A stretch of 64,000 nt of DNA from Acinetobacter rongchengensis (GTDB lineage Bacteria > Pseudomonadota > Gammaproteobacteria > Pseudomonadales > Moraxellaceae): positions 48,536 through 112,535 of the forward strand of contig NZ_RAXT01000007.1 in the NCBI RefSeq assembly GCF_003611475.1. The letters run 5' to 3'. Numbering within the stretch: the first letter of the stretch is position 1; every line of letters starts with the position of its first letter. The translations under genes and the position numbers were made by a program. The notes beneath the pieces were generated by a model. It was not told the origin of the DNA. It saw only the letters and a program-made list of their open reading frames with translations, and did no database searches. Of this stretch, positions 27,845-36,975 are shown in pieces.

Positions 27845-28423
27845 TTAAGGCTTATAAGCATTGATTTGATTCATTGCTTGTTGAATCTCGCCATTAATCA
27901 ATAATTTTGTTCTACCCAAAGCATGATGTATTGCATCATCCATCAATTTTTGTTCACTGCTTGGCGCTTTACCTAAAACATGTCCAGAAACTTTTTCTTT
28001 CGCGCCTGGATGCCCTATGCCTATGCGTAAGCGGTGAAAATTAGAACCGATATGCGGGACAATGTCACGTAGACCATTGTGACCACCATGTCCACCACCT
28101 GTTTTCAGACGAATAACACCTGGATCCATATCCAGTTCGTCATGGGCAATGAGCATTTCTTCAGGTTTAATTTGATAGAATTTGGCAAAAGGTACAACAC
28201 TTTGACCAGAAAGGTTCATGAAGGTTGTCGGTAACAACAGACGAACGTCTTGACCTTCAATATTACCACGACCACTGATTCCTTTATATTTTGAATCAGT
28301 TTTTAAATGAATGCCATATTGCTCTGCAAGGCGTTCTACGAACCAAAAGCCTGCATTATGGCGGGTTTGGGCATATTCCGAACCGGGATTACCCAAACCA
28401 ATAATCAGTGAAAGTTTACTCAC
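27845..28423 (-). CDS. pth: Peptidyl-tRNA hydrolase
   Basis: Releases tRNA from stalled peptidyl-tRNA by cleaving the ester bond. The 192 residues show GLGNPGSEYAQTRHNAGFWF at the N-terminus with the catalytic His, and further GRGNIEGQDVRLLLPTTFMN and AHDELDMDPGVIRLKTGGGH with the catalytic Asp. It lies 20 bases after rplY and is almost certainly co-transcribed with it, an arrangement conserved across gammaproteobacteria. Confidence 0.97.
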   Translation of the reverse strand: MSKLSLIIGLGNPGSEYAQTRHNAGFWFVERLAEQYGIHLKTDSKYKGISGRGNIEGQDVRLLLPTTFMNLSGQSVVPFAKFYQIKPEEMLIAHDELDMDPGVIRLKTGGGHGGHNGLRDIVPHIGSNFHRLRIGIGHPGAKEKVSGHVLGKAPSSEQKLMDDAIHHALGRTKLLINGEIQQAMNQINAYKP

Positions 28424-28443
28424 TCATTTACACCATTAAACAC

Positions 28444-28740
28444 TTATGCGCGTTTGAAGTCAGCGTGCAATGGTGTGTTTTTAGCTGGGTGACGTTGTAA
28501 AGCTTGGATTTTAACGCTTTCAACTTTACCGTCGATGTTTACTTCAATTACTTCTTCAAAGAAAGCATTGCTTTCTAAAGCTTTAACAAGTTCACGAAGC
28601 TCTAAAGTTACAGCTACAGGCTCAGCAGCACCACCATAGATGATTGCTGGAACTTTATTTTGCAGACGAAGGCGGCGGCTCGAACCTTTCCCTTGAACTG
28701 CTTCTTCACGTGCTACTGCATTTAATACGAAGTTTGCCAT
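28444..28740 (-). CDS. rplY: 50S ribosomal protein L25
   Basis: Binds 5S rRNA in the large subunit. The 98-residue form is the short, single-domain type found in E. coli, without the CTC C-terminal extension. Conserved parts are AREEAVQGKGSSRRLRLQNK near the N-terminus, VPAIIYGG, and a final LQRHPAKNTPLHADF. It is followed by pth, and prs lies 97 bases upstream on the same strand. Confidence 0.95.
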   Translation of the reverse strand: MANFVLNAVAREEAVQGKGSSRRLRLQNKVPAIIYGGAAEPVAVTLELRELVKALESNAFFEEVIEVNIDGKVESVKIQALQRHPAKNTPLHADFKRA

Positions 28741-28797
28741 GATGACATTTCCTCATTGAGTTTAATTAAACTGAACTTTCGACCAGTCCAGTGATAG

Positions 28798-28823
28798 AAA
28801 GCCCCACCAAAGGGTAGGGCTTT
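28798..28823 (-). terminator. Hairpin after prs
   Basis: AAAGCCC pairs with GGGCTTT around a 12-base loop, 14 bases after the prs stop. The T-run beyond it is poor, so read-through into rplY-pth is possible. Confidence 0.55.
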
Positions 28824-28837
28824 GAAAATTTGCGCTA

Positions 28838-29791
28838 TTATAGATAAGAATCGAACATCGCGCTAATAGATTCTTCGTTGTTAATACGACGAATTGTTTC
28901 TGCAACCATACTTGCTACAGAAACTTGGCGAATCTTACCAAGTTTTAAAGCTTCATCTGATAATGGGATGGTGTCAGTGACAACCAACTCATCAATGACA
29001 GATTTGCTTAAATTTTCAAGCGCTTTACCTGAAAGTACTGGGTGTGTTGCATAAGCAACAACTTTGCGAGCACCGAAAGTTTTCAATGCATCAGCAGCTT
29101 TACACAAAGTACCTGCAGTATCCACCATGTCATCAACAATGACACAGTCACGATCACGTACATCACCAATCAAATGCATCACTTGTGATTCATTCGCTTT
29201 TTGACGGCGTTTATCAATAATTGCAAGATCGATATCACCCATCTGTTTTGCAACAGCACGTGCACGAACTACACCGCCAACGTCAGGTGAAACCACCATC
29301 AGGTTGTGATGTTGTTGTTGACGCAAGTCAGCAAGTAAAGCAGGTGTACCGTAGATGTTATCTACAGGAATATCGAAGAAGCCTTGGATTTGGTCTGCAT
29401 GCAAGTCGATCATGACAACACGGTCAATCCCAACAGTTGTTAGCATGTCTGCAACAACTTTAGCTGTGATTGGAACACGAGTTGAACGAGGACGACGGTC
29501 TTGGCGTGCATAACCGAAGTAAGGAATCACAGCTGTAATACGACCCGCACTTGCACGACGCAAAGCGTCTGCCATAACTAAGATTTCCATCAGGTTATCA
29601 TTCGTTGGGGCACAAGTCGGTTGTACGATAAATACGTCTTTACCACGCACGTTTTCAGTAATTTCGACAGTGATTTCACCATCAGAAAATTTACCTACAG
29701 CAGCAGCACCCAATGGGATGTGCAAATGGCTAACGACTTTTTGGGCGAATTGTGGATGTGCAGTTCCACTAAAAACGACAAGATTGGGCAT
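28838..29791 (-). CDS. prs: Ribose-phosphate pyrophosphokinase
   Basis: Makes PRPP from ribose 5-phosphate and ATP for nucleotides, histidine and tryptophan. The 317 residues start [17 protein letters not shown]. They contain the PRPP-binding signature [18 protein letters not shown], the catalytic flexible loop [18 protein letters not shown], and [20 protein letters not shown]. An upstream in-frame ATG at 29854 would run over the trailer of the tRNA-Gln gene and is rejected. The start lies 36 bases after the last of four tRNA-Gln genes. Confidence 0.97.
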   Translation of the reverse strand: MPNLVVFSGTAHPQFAQKVVSHLHIPLGAAAVGKFSDGEITVEITENVRGKDVFIVQPTCAPTNDNLMEILVMADALRRASAGRITAVIPYFGYARQDRRPRSTRVPITAKVVADMLTTVGIDRVVMIDLHADQIQGFFDIPVDNIYGTPALLADLRQQQHHNLMVVSPDVGGVVRARAVAKQMGDIDLAIIDKRRQKANESQVMHLIGDVRDRDCVIVDDMVDTAGTLCKAADALKTFGARKVVAYATHPVLSGKALENLSKSVIDELVVTDTIPLSDEALKLGKIRQVSVASMVAETIRRINNEESISAMFDSYL

Positions 29792-29827
29792 GAAGCACCC
29801 TTGGCGGTTGGCAAATTTGAAATTAGA

Positions 29828-29902
29828 TGGCAGGGGCGGCTGGATTCGAACCAACGGATGCCGAGATCAAAACCCGGTGCCTTACCACTTGGCGACGCCC
29901 CT
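29828..29902 (-). tRNA. tRNA-Gln(UUG), copy 4 in transcription order
   Basis: A 75-base cloverleaf with encoded CCA. The acceptor AGGGGCG pairs with CGCCCCT, and the anticodon loop TTTTGAT has TTG at positions 34-36. It is identical to the three copies upstream but separated from them by 103 bases that contain its own promoter. prs follows 36 bases later. Confidence 0.96.
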
Positions 29903-29913
29903 AATGCGGCAGA

Positions 29914-29942
29914 ACTTTAATATTTTTACTGTTATCTGTCAA
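29914..29942 (-). promoter_or_regulatory. Sigma-70 promoter for tRNA-Gln copy 4 and prs
   Basis: On the minus strand TTGACA (29942-29937) is followed after 17 bases by TAAAGT (29919-29914), about 12 bases before the tRNA 5' end. Confidence 0.7.
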
Positions 29943-30005
29943 GGTTTTTAATAAAAAACCAAGTTAGAATAACCAATAAATTGTTCTGTCTTTTGAACTT
30001 GAAAA

Positions 30006-30080
30006 TGGCAGGGGCGGCTGGATTCGAACCAACGGATGCCGAGATCAAAACCCGGTGCCTTACCACTTGGCGACGCCCCT
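30006..30080 (-). tRNA. tRNA-Gln(UUG), copy 3 in transcription order
   Basis: Same 75-base cloverleaf, anticodon TTG and encoded CCA as its neighbours. It is 20 bases downstream of copy 2. Confidence 0.96.
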
Positions 30081-30100
30081 AAATTTGATGTTGTATTTAA

Positions 30101-30175
30101 TGGCAGGGGCGGCTGGATTCGAACCAACGGATGCCGAGATCAAAACCCGGTGCCTTACCACTTGGCGACGCCCCT
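30101..30175 (-). tRNA. tRNA-Gln(UUG), copy 2 in transcription order
   Basis: Identical to the other three copies across the whole gene. It is 29 bases downstream of copy 1. Confidence 0.96.
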
Positions 30176-30204
30176 AAAATACAACGATCTACAGATGAAA
30201 ATGA

Positions 30205-30279
30205 TGGCAGGGGCGGCTGGATTCGAACCAACGGATGCCGAGATCAAAACCCGGTGCCTTACCACTTGGCGACGCCCCT
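30205..30279 (-). tRNA. tRNA-Gln(UUG), copy 1 in transcription order
   Basis: The 5' end lies only 4 bases after the ispE stop codon, so this copy must be cut out of the lolB-ispE messenger or a shared precursor. Anticodon TTG; CCA is encoded. Confidence 0.96.
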
Positions 30280-30283
30280 ATCA

Positions 30284-31111
30284 TTACACTTTAAAATGAA
30301 TGAGTGGTGATTCATTCAAACTACTGACCATGTAGGCTTTGCAGGGTGAATGATTTAAAATATCATCAATCTTCATTTGTTCAGTGATTTCAACAAAAAC
30401 ACAAGCACCTGTACCTGTAAGCTTTGCTTTACCGAACTGATCTAAGTATTGCATGGCTTCATCGACTTCCGGATATAAACTTCTTGCCAGCGGCTCAAAG
30501 TTATTTCCAAAATTAGATGGCTTTAGCTGATAGGCGCAAAATTTAGTAGGCTTCGTATCTCTTGTCAATGTTTTTTGCGAAAAAAGTAGCTGAGTGCTGA
30601 TAAAACAGTCAGGTTTTAACACAATGTATTGTTTTTGATCTAAGTCTATGAATGTTAAGTGTTCGCCAATCCCTTCTGCCCATGCATTACGACCATGAAC
30701 AAAAATAGGGACATCTGCACCTAACTTTACGCCAAGTTCAGCCAGTTGATCAGTATTTAAACCACATTGCCAAAGTTGATTAACAACAATCAGGGTCGTT
30801 GCAGCATTGGATGACCCCCCTCCTAAGCCTGCACCCATTGGAATATTTTTTTCAATGCGCACATTTAACCCTGAAATATTTTTCGCATAAGGTTTTAAGA
30901 TGTGAATGGCTTTGTAGATTAAATTCTGTTCTTGATCAACTTCATTTAAGCCTTCAATGTGAATAGCAGAATCATCCGTTTGAGTGAATTCAAGCCAATC
31001 AAACAAATCAATCAGTTGAAAAATGCTTTGCAATTCATGGTAGCCATTTTCACGACGGCCTGTGATGTGCAAAAATAGATTCAATTTAGCAGGCGAGGGA
31101 ACTCGAATCAT
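30284..31111 (-). CDS. ispE: 4-diphosphocytidyl-2-C-methyl-D-erythritol kinase
   Basis: ATP-dependent GHMP-family kinase of the MEP isoprenoid pathway. The 275 residues carry SPAKLNLFLHITGRRENGYH at the N-terminus, the ATP loop PMGAGLGGGSSNAATTL near residue 92, and LTGTGACVFVE near the C-terminus. The order lolB-ispE-tRNA-Gln-prs matches other gammaproteobacteria. It starts 21 bases after lolB and ends 4 bases before the first tRNA-Gln. Confidence 0.96.
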   Translation of the reverse strand: MIRVPSPAKLNLFLHITGRRENGYHELQSIFQLIDLFDWLEFTQTDDSAIHIEGLNEVDQEQNLIYKAIHILKPYAKNISGLNVRIEKNIPMGAGLGGGSSNAATTLIVVNQLWQCGLNTDQLAELGVKLGADVPIFVHGRNAWAEGIGEHLTFIDLDQKQYIVLKPDCFISTQLLFSQKTLTRDTKPTKFCAYQLKPSNFGNNFEPLARSLYPEVDEAMQYLDQFGKAKLTGTGACVFVEITEQMKIDDILNHSPCKAYMVSSLNESPLIHFKV

Positions 31112-31132
31112 AGTCTTGAGAACTTAAATAAA

Positions 31133-31747
31133 TTAACGATTTTGAATAACCATTGTAATACGGTTTTCCTGATCTGCTTCAAGTTGTTGTTTTAAAATCA
31201 ACTTGTTGGGTAATTTAGCTTGATCATTATAACTCAAATCAACAGCCCAACCATCTTCAATAATTTTGGAAATTCGTTGTGTATCATCTCGAAGGATTTG
31301 TGCATTTTCAGTCGCAGGTACGGCTTGAACCCAGCTGACAATATGCGTGATTGGTGCAACCCAACCTGTTGCTTTTTCTAAAAGTTGTTCAGGGCTTGTT
31401 GCTGAAATTAAGCCCGTCTTTGAACTATTCAGCGTCACTTCGCCTGATTTACCTTCAATAATGGTTTTACCAATACCTAAAATACCATTCAATTGAATAT
31501 TAAAATCTTGTTGATCTTGTACCCATGTATAAAATGCGCTACCAGATTGCTTAGGTGTTTTTACGCCAATTTTCCCTTCTAAATTAAATTGGTTTGTGGG
31601 TTTTTCTATTGCAATATCAGCTGTCGCAGTATTTGGTGCTTCTAAGGTTGGTGTCGTTTGTGTGGGTTTGACCACGTGTTGACAACCTGTAAAAACGAGA
31701 CTGCTGATTGCGATAAAGGGAAAAGCAATATGTTTGAAATTGCGCAT
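31133..31747 (-). CDS. lolB: Outer-membrane lipoprotein receptor LolB
   Basis: Takes lipoproteins from the periplasmic carrier LolA and inserts them in the outer membrane. The 204-residue precursor has the lipobox VFTGC (Cys about residue 22) and a LolA/LolB half-barrel: FNLEGKIGVKTPKQSGSAFY, WVQDQQDFNIQLNGILGIGK and a tryptophan-rich middle. The conserved position between a TPR lipoprotein-like gene and ispE supports the call. It starts 9 bases after the TPR gene's stop. Confidence 0.92.
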   Translation of the reverse strand: MRNFKHIAFPFIAISSLVFTGCQHVVKPTQTTPTLEAPNTATADIAIEKPTNQFNLEGKIGVKTPKQSGSAFYTWVQDQQDFNIQLNGILGIGKTIIEGKSGEVTLNSSKTGLISATSPEQLLEKATGWVAPITHIVSWVQAVPATENAQILRDDTQRISKIIEDGWAVDLSYNDQAKLPNKLILKQQLEADQENRITMVIQNR

Positions 31748-31756
31748 AAAGGGTCA

Positions 31757-33469
31757 TTAACTCTTTTTAATATGTTGCGGTAATATTAATGAATCTAATT
31801 GATTTAATTGAGGATCATTTGGATGATTTTGTTTGAGTTGTTGTAACACTTCATTAAATTGCGCTAAAGAACCTTGCATGTACAACGATTTTGCGTATCG
31901 CACACCAATATTAATGCTATGACTCAAATGATAAGCTTTGGCTAAGATTTGCGAAGATGTTTCAAAGTCATTTTGTAAAAATGTGATGTAGCCGAGCGTA
32001 TCTAAAATCGAAGCTTGTTCGGGTGCAAATTCTAAAGCATGCTCTGCATAAGATCTTGCTTCATTTAGGCGTCGGTTTTGTAACGCCAATGTATAAGCGT
32101 ATGCATTCAAATACGTTGGACTATTGGGTTCCAAAATTAACAATTGTTTTAAGGCTTTGTCTAAGCGATCACGATCTTCAAAAGGATCTAAGAGCAATAC
32201 TTCTGAATATAAAATTTCAGGATCATCAGGCAGGTTTTTCACAGCCTCATTCAATAGTCGTAAAGCGGCTGTTTTATTGCCCATACGTTTTAAAATTTCA
32301 GCTTGAGCTTGATATAAAAAACTTGCATGTTGCGGATAATTCACACGTTCTTGAGTTAAAAAACGCAATGCATCGTTCATTTTACCTTGATGTTCATAAA
32401 TCGAAATCAAGTTACGGCGTGATACGGTATATAAATTACCGTCGACTAAGCGATAGTAAGCTTTTGCAGTTTCTTCATTTTGTTTTTTCACTGCATTTAC
32501 AGCGAGATAGAAATAGGCCTCATTTTGATAACGAGAGGAATAGCGTAACTCAACCAAATATTGTTCAGCTTGATCAAGTTTTTTTAAGTCAATTGCAGTT
32601 AATCCTGCAATAAACAGGGCTTCTTCCGCATCAGGCCAATTTTCAATAATTTTTTCCAGCTTGCTTAAAGCCAACTCATCCTGTTGTATTTTGATGAGAT
32701 ATTTCACTTCAGCCAAACGAATATCGAGATTATATTTGTTCTTTTTACTGCTACGTTCGTACCAATTTAAGGTCGCTTCTTGATCGCCTAAAGCTTCAAG
32801 TAAATTGGCTTTCATGAGGATGAAGCCAGTAACTTTAGGGCGTTTACGCAAGGCTTTATTGACTGTTTTTAAAGCCTGTTCAATTTCATTGTTTTGCGCT
32901 TCTAAACCTGCGATTAGAATTAAAACTGAGGGATTGTCTTTTTCTTTACTGGCTCTCAATGTATTGAGCAAGTTTTGACGATCTTCTTCAGACTCAGGTG
33001 AAATACCTTCTAAAATCTTTTCAAGATCAGCATTTTGGTCAATATTTAAAATACTATCTAATGTTTCCGCAGCCAATTCATATTCATGTGATTTAAGCGC
33101 AATATGCGCTAAATAAAATTTTGCTGGGACATCCTCAGGTTCTTGCACCACCCAGTGTGTGGCAATATCCAAAGCTGCCTGTAAATCATTTTGTTCAATT
33201 GCAACATTCAGCGCACGTTGTTTAATCGTGGTTGAGTTGCTGCGAATCGCAAGGACAGTGTAGTTGTGTAATGCGGTTGCACGATCATGATAAGCCAGTG
33301 AAAATTCAGCAATAATGCTTTGTTTTAATGCATTGGTATTATATTTTGTATGATAATATTCTCCAGATGCTCTAATATGAGCACTAGAAGCCATGCTACC
33401 TACAAGTAAGAATGTGGTAGAATATTGCTTAATTGTCGAGCCGCTTAAGCGGTTGTTTATTTGACGCAA
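31757..33469 (-). CDS. Tetratricopeptide-repeat protein
   Basis: A 570-residue protein. An N-terminal hydrophobic stretch (FLLVGSMASSAHIRA, about residues 20-34) may be a signal peptide, although the first residues are long for one. More than ten TPR-like helix pairs cover the rest, for example PSVLILIAGLEAQNNEIEQA and ILDTLGYITFLQNDFETSSQ. It is the first gene of the TPR-lolB-ispE unit, as in Pseudomonas, and probably acts in the periplasm or envelope as a scaffold. No enzyme motif is present. Confidence 0.85.
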   Translation of the reverse strand: MRQINNRLSGSTIKQYSTTFLLVGSMASSAHIRASGEYYHTKYNTNALKQSIIAEFSLAYHDRATALHNYTVLAIRSNSTTIKQRALNVAIEQNDLQAALDIATHWVVQEPEDVPAKFYLAHIALKSHEYELAAETLDSILNIDQNADLEKILEGISPESEEDRQNLLNTLRASKEKDNPSVLILIAGLEAQNNEIEQALKTVNKALRKRPKVTGFILMKANLLEALGDQEATLNWYERSSKKNKYNLDIRLAEVKYLIKIQQDELALSKLEKIIENWPDAEEALFIAGLTAIDLKKLDQAEQYLVELRYSSRYQNEAYFYLAVNAVKKQNEETAKAYYRLVDGNLYTVSRRNLISIYEHQGKMNDALRFLTQERVNYPQHASFLYQAQAEILKRMGNKTAALRLLNEAVKNLPDDPEILYSEVLLLDPFEDRDRLDKALKQLLILEPNSPTYLNAYAYTLALQNRRLNEARSYAEHALEFAPEQASILDTLGYITFLQNDFETSSQILAKAYHLSHSINIGVRYAKSLYMQGSLAQFNEVLQQLKQNHPNDPQLNQLDSLILPQHIKKS

Positions 33470-33549
33470 TTTTTTTCCGAATCCAAGTAATGCTTTCTAT
33501 GACACCGTTATTGCACAATAGCATAAATTTAGCGAAATGATGATCTGAT

Positions 33550-34839
33550 ATGTCTTTCTTTGCATTGGGTGTCAACCATCAAACAGCTTCTGTTGAGTTG
33601 CGAGAACATGTTGCTTTTAATCCAGAGCGATTGAAAGATTTACTTGCACAACAAAGTAATCAACAAAATTTAAACGACATGGTGGTGGTTTCTACCTGTA
33701 ATCGTACCGAAGTTTATGCCATGGCTGAAAATGCTGATATGGTATTGCATTGGCTCGCCGAAACCAACGGTATTGATGTAAAGCAATTGTCAAATCATGT
33801 ATATCGTTATGAAAATACAGATGCGATTTCACATCTTATGCGCGTGGCGAGTGGTTTAGATTCACTGATGTTAGGTGAGCCTCAAATTCTCGGACAAGTC
33901 AAAACTGCCTTGGCTTTAGCCAAAGATGCTGACATTGTTTCTCAGAATTTAAGTCAAATTTTTGAATATGCATTTTACGCAGCCAAACGTGTGCGCTCTG
34001 AAACAGCAGTGGGTAGCCATGCGGTTTCAATGGGTTATGCCGTTGCTCAGCTTGCGCTACAAGTCTTTAGTAAACCTAGCCAACTGACTGTTATGGTGGT
34101 TGCTGCAGGTGAAATGAACAGTTTGGTTGCTAAGCATTTGGCAGAAATGGGCGTTGCGAAGATTCTAATTTGTAATCGAAGTGTTGAACGTGCTGAACAT
34201 TTGGCGCAAGAAATTGCACATCGTGTTGAAGTTGAAATTATTCCATTCGCAGAACTTGCTGAAAATTTATATCGTGCTGATGTGATTTCAAGCTGTACAG
34301 GCAGTTTGCATCAAGTGATTGCTTATCAAGATGTTAAAGCTGCATTAAAAAAGCGTCGTTATCAACAGATGCTCATGGTCGATTTGGCAGTACCTCGGGA
34401 TATTGATCCAAAAGTTGAAAGTTTGGATGGGGTGTATCTGTACGGTGTTGATGATTTACAAAGTGTGATTGATGAAAATTTAGCACATCGTCGTCAAGCT
34501 GCTGTTGAAGCTGAAGTCATGGTCAATCAATTGGTTACGCAATTGATTACCCATCAAAGAATTCACCAAGCAGGCAGCACAATTCAGCAATTTAGAGAGC
34601 ATGGCGAAATACAAAGTCAGCATGAACTGGCTGATGCTTTGGAGCGGATTCAAGCAGGTGAAGATGCTCAGCATGTTTTGGAAGACTTTTCACATCGTTT
34701 GACGCAAAAATTATTACATCCGACGTCCATTATTTTACGTCAAGCTGCTCAAGAAGATGATCCTTCACATTTTGAATGGCTTAAAGAAAAAATTCAGGAT
34801 ATTTTTGAACAAGAAAGAAAGCCAAAGAATTTAAAATAA
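33550..34839 (+). CDS. hemA: Glutamyl-tRNA reductase
   Basis: First committed enzyme of C5-pathway tetrapyrrole synthesis; reduces glutamyl-tRNA(Glu) to glutamate-1-semialdehyde with NADPH. The 429 residues include the N-terminal catalytic region [13 protein letters not shown] with the active-site cysteine near residue 51, [20 protein letters not shown], an NADPH domain at [17 protein letters not shown], and a C-terminal helical dimerisation domain. It is divergent from the TPR-lolB operon across 80 bases, the same neighbourhood as in E. coli. Confidence 0.97.
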   Translation: MSFFALGVNHQTASVELREHVAFNPERLKDLLAQQSNQQNLNDMVVVSTCNRTEVYAMAENADMVLHWLAETNGIDVKQLSNHVYRYENTDAISHLMRVASGLDSLMLGEPQILGQVKTALALAKDADIVSQNLSQIFEYAFYAAKRVRSETAVGSHAVSMGYAVAQLALQVFSKPSQLTVMVVAAGEMNSLVAKHLAEMGVAKILICNRSVERAEHLAQEIAHRVEVEIIPFAELAENLYRADVISSCTGSLHQVIAYQDVKAALKKRRYQQMLMVDLAVPRDIDPKVESLDGVYLYGVDDLQSVIDENLAHRRQAAVEAEVMVNQLVTQLITHQRIHQAGSTIQQFREHGEIQSQHELADALERIQAGEDAQHVLEDFSHRLTQKLLHPTSIILRQAAQEDDPSHFEWLKEKIQDIFEQERKPKNLK

Positions 34840-34952
34840 TATTTTAAGTCTTTATGATTAAAGTCTCTATGGGAGGCACGGTTAATCTGTAAAACTTCTA
34901 TTCTTCAAATAATAACCGTCTCATCTTTATCGTAAAAGTTTAAAAAAGCACA

Positions 34953-36851
34953 TTAGTTATGCACGAGTTTTAAACTGATCTGTCGAGTAAGTTCATTGAG
35001 TTGCTTACGTAAATTACGTGATTCACTTAAAGAAATGGGTGATTTAAGTTTCTGTTTTAGATATTTTTCTTGAAGGGCTAATGAATAGTCAGAAGCCAAT
35101 TTATCTGCCATTTCAGGTGCTTCGGTAAATGCCTGAATATTGGTACGTTGCATAATATCTGACAATTCTAAATGATAGGCACTGCATGCGCCTAAAATAT
35201 AATAGGTCGCCAATTCCTGATCATCGGGTAATTCATCAAAAATACGATCAAATACCGCTAAAATTTGTGCCAATAACTCATTAGGATCGATAAAAGCGCG
35301 TAAAACTTCAAAATGGATATACAAAAAAGGGTGTTGCATTAAAATAGCGATTGCAAACTCTTCATTGCCCATATTTTGCTTAAAAGACAGCGTGGCATCC
35401 AAGCTGATTTGAGGTTGCCATTTTTTATTAAAGCCAAGTTTTTCCTTAAAAAATTGCCGCAATAAATAACGATATGAACCTTGTTTTGGCAGTAATTCAG
35501 TCAATTGATTCAGTTCAGCCATGACCTGACTTTTACCTTCAGGCGTAGCAATTTCGTAATTTTGACTGAGTAAGGCAAATACAAAATCTGACAATAATGG
35601 TGATTGTTGCCATAAGCGGTTGAATGTTTCTAAACCTTCTTTACGAATCAAAGAATCTGGATCATGTTCTTTAGGCAATACAAAGAATTTGAGTTCTCGT
35701 CCATCATTGAGTAACGGTAGGGCGATTTCTAAAGTGCGGCGAGCTGCCTTTTGACCCGCTGCATCACCGTCAAATGCAATGGTAATTTGACTATTCTGTT
35801 TAAACAGAATATTTAAATGATCTGCGTTACTGGCCGTTCCCAGTGTCGCCACAGCACCTGAAATACCGTTTTGCTGTAGGGCAATGACATCCATATATCC
35901 TTCAACCATGAGCCAATTTTGCGCTCGATCTTTACGACCTTCATACAGACCATAAAGCAGTTGGTTTTTATGAAAGACTTCAGAGTCAGGTGAGTTAATG
36001 TATTTAGGCTTTATTTCATCATTGAGCGCACGACCACCAAAACCGACGACACGACCTTTGCTGTCTCGAATCGGAAATATGACCCGATCTCTTAAAAGAT
36101 CAAAATCACGACCACTATCGCTGGTGCGAATCAATCCGAGCAGTTTTAAGCCTTCAACGTCTTGTGGAAAGGCTTTTTCTAAATGTTGCCAATCTTCAGG
36201 TGCATAACCTAAACGCCAATATTGAATGGTTTCAGTGCTTAATCCACGGTGTCTAAAATACTGTTGAGCCGTTTTACTATTCGGCAGTTGGCGTTCATAA
36301 AATTGAGCAATATTTTCAAGTAAATCATATAGGTTGCCATCAATCGGTGCTTGATGAAAGCCTTCATCACCAAATTGAGCTGGATCAAAGTTGTCAAAGT
36401 CTGAATAATTTTGAAATGCTTCAAATGGGTCAATATCAATAGATGAAGCAGGTTCATGAGGGATTTGAGCAGCTTGTGAATCTGCTGTTTTTAGTTCAGT
36501 TTTTGGCTGTGGTTTTACGGCTTCACGCTTATAAGACAGTTTTTTATTGTCGTGATTATCTTTGGGAAGTTCCACACCTGTATGGCTTGATAACTCCTTC
36601 ATCACATCGATAAAGTTACGATTATCAATATCCATAAGAAAGCGAATAGCATTACCATTGGCTTGGCAACCGAAGCAGTGGTAGTACTGCTTATCACGAT
36701 AAACGTGAAAAGAAGGCGATTTTTCCTGATGAAAAGGACAGCATCCTGAATAGGTGCGACCTGTCTTTTTCAATTTCACACGTTGACCAATCAGCTCGAC
36801 AATGTCGGTGCGATCGAGAATTTGATCAATAGTATGCTGAGGAATTGCCAT
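34953..36851 (-). CDS. dnaG: DNA primase
   Basis: Synthesises RNA primers at the replication fork. The 632 residues contain the N-terminal zinc ribbon (CCPFHQEKSPSFHVY then YYHCFGCQANGNAIRFLM, about residues 38-70) and the TOPRIM catalytic core with VEGYMDVIALQQNGISGAVA and AFDGDAAGQKAARRTLE. The C-terminal helicase-binding domain is more divergent. A low-complexity linker, rich in Asp/Phe/Gln, separates zinc domain and core at about residues 105-175, longer than in E. coli. Unlike many genomes, it is not next to rpsU or rpoD. Confidence 0.96.
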   Translation of the reverse strand: MAIPQHTIDQILDRTDIVELIGQRVKLKKTGRTYSGCCPFHQEKSPSFHVYRDKQYYHCFGCQANGNAIRFLMDIDNRNFIDVMKELSSHTGVELPKDNHDNKKLSYKREAVKPQPKTELKTADSQAAQIPHEPASSIDIDPFEAFQNYSDFDNFDPAQFGDEGFHQAPIDGNLYDLLENIAQFYERQLPNSKTAQQYFRHRGLSTETIQYWRLGYAPEDWQHLEKAFPQDVEGLKLLGLIRTSDSGRDFDLLRDRVIFPIRDSKGRVVGFGGRALNDEIKPKYINSPDSEVFHKNQLLYGLYEGRKDRAQNWLMVEGYMDVIALQQNGISGAVATLGTASNADHLNILFKQNSQITIAFDGDAAGQKAARRTLEIALPLLNDGRELKFFVLPKEHDPDSLIRKEGLETFNRLWQQSPLLSDFVFALLSQNYEIATPEGKSQVMAELNQLTELLPKQGSYRYLLRQFFKEKLGFNKKWQPQISLDATLSFKQNMGNEEFAIAILMQHPFLYIHFEVLRAFIDPNELLAQILAVFDRIFDELPDDQELATYYILGACSAYHLELSDIMQRTNIQAFTEAPEMADKLASDYSLALQEKYLKQKLKSPISLSESRNLRKQLNELTRQISLKLVHN

Positions 36852-36925
36852 AGAAAAGCCAAAATGAATACATAATTACAAAGGCAAAGTGTACCTTAGT
36901 TTGAAATTGAAAAATATCTATGCAT

Positions 36926-36951
36926 AAAAAAGACGGGCAAAAACCCGTCTT
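36926..36951 (-). terminator. bamD terminator
   Basis: AAGACGGG pairs with CCCGTCTT around a 6-base loop, 25 bases after the bamD stop, followed on the minus strand by T6. Confidence 0.88.
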
Positions 36952-36975
36952 AATCTGTCGTTCACTTACATATGA

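Noticed and set aside
29621..29951. Plus-strand frames across the prs start and the last tRNA-Gln
   Set aside because: They run antisense through prs and the tRNA and repeat the tRNA-derived peptide seen at the other copies.
29828..30279. The four evenly similar 75-bp units considered as a CRISPR-like or satellite array
   Set aside because: Each unit folds as a complete tRNA-Gln with anticodon UUG; gaps vary in length and are not spacers.
30036..30299. 87-codon plus-strand frame with a repeated peptide
   Set aside because: It is the antisense reading of three identical tRNA-Gln genes; the repeat is the tRNA, not a protein repeat.
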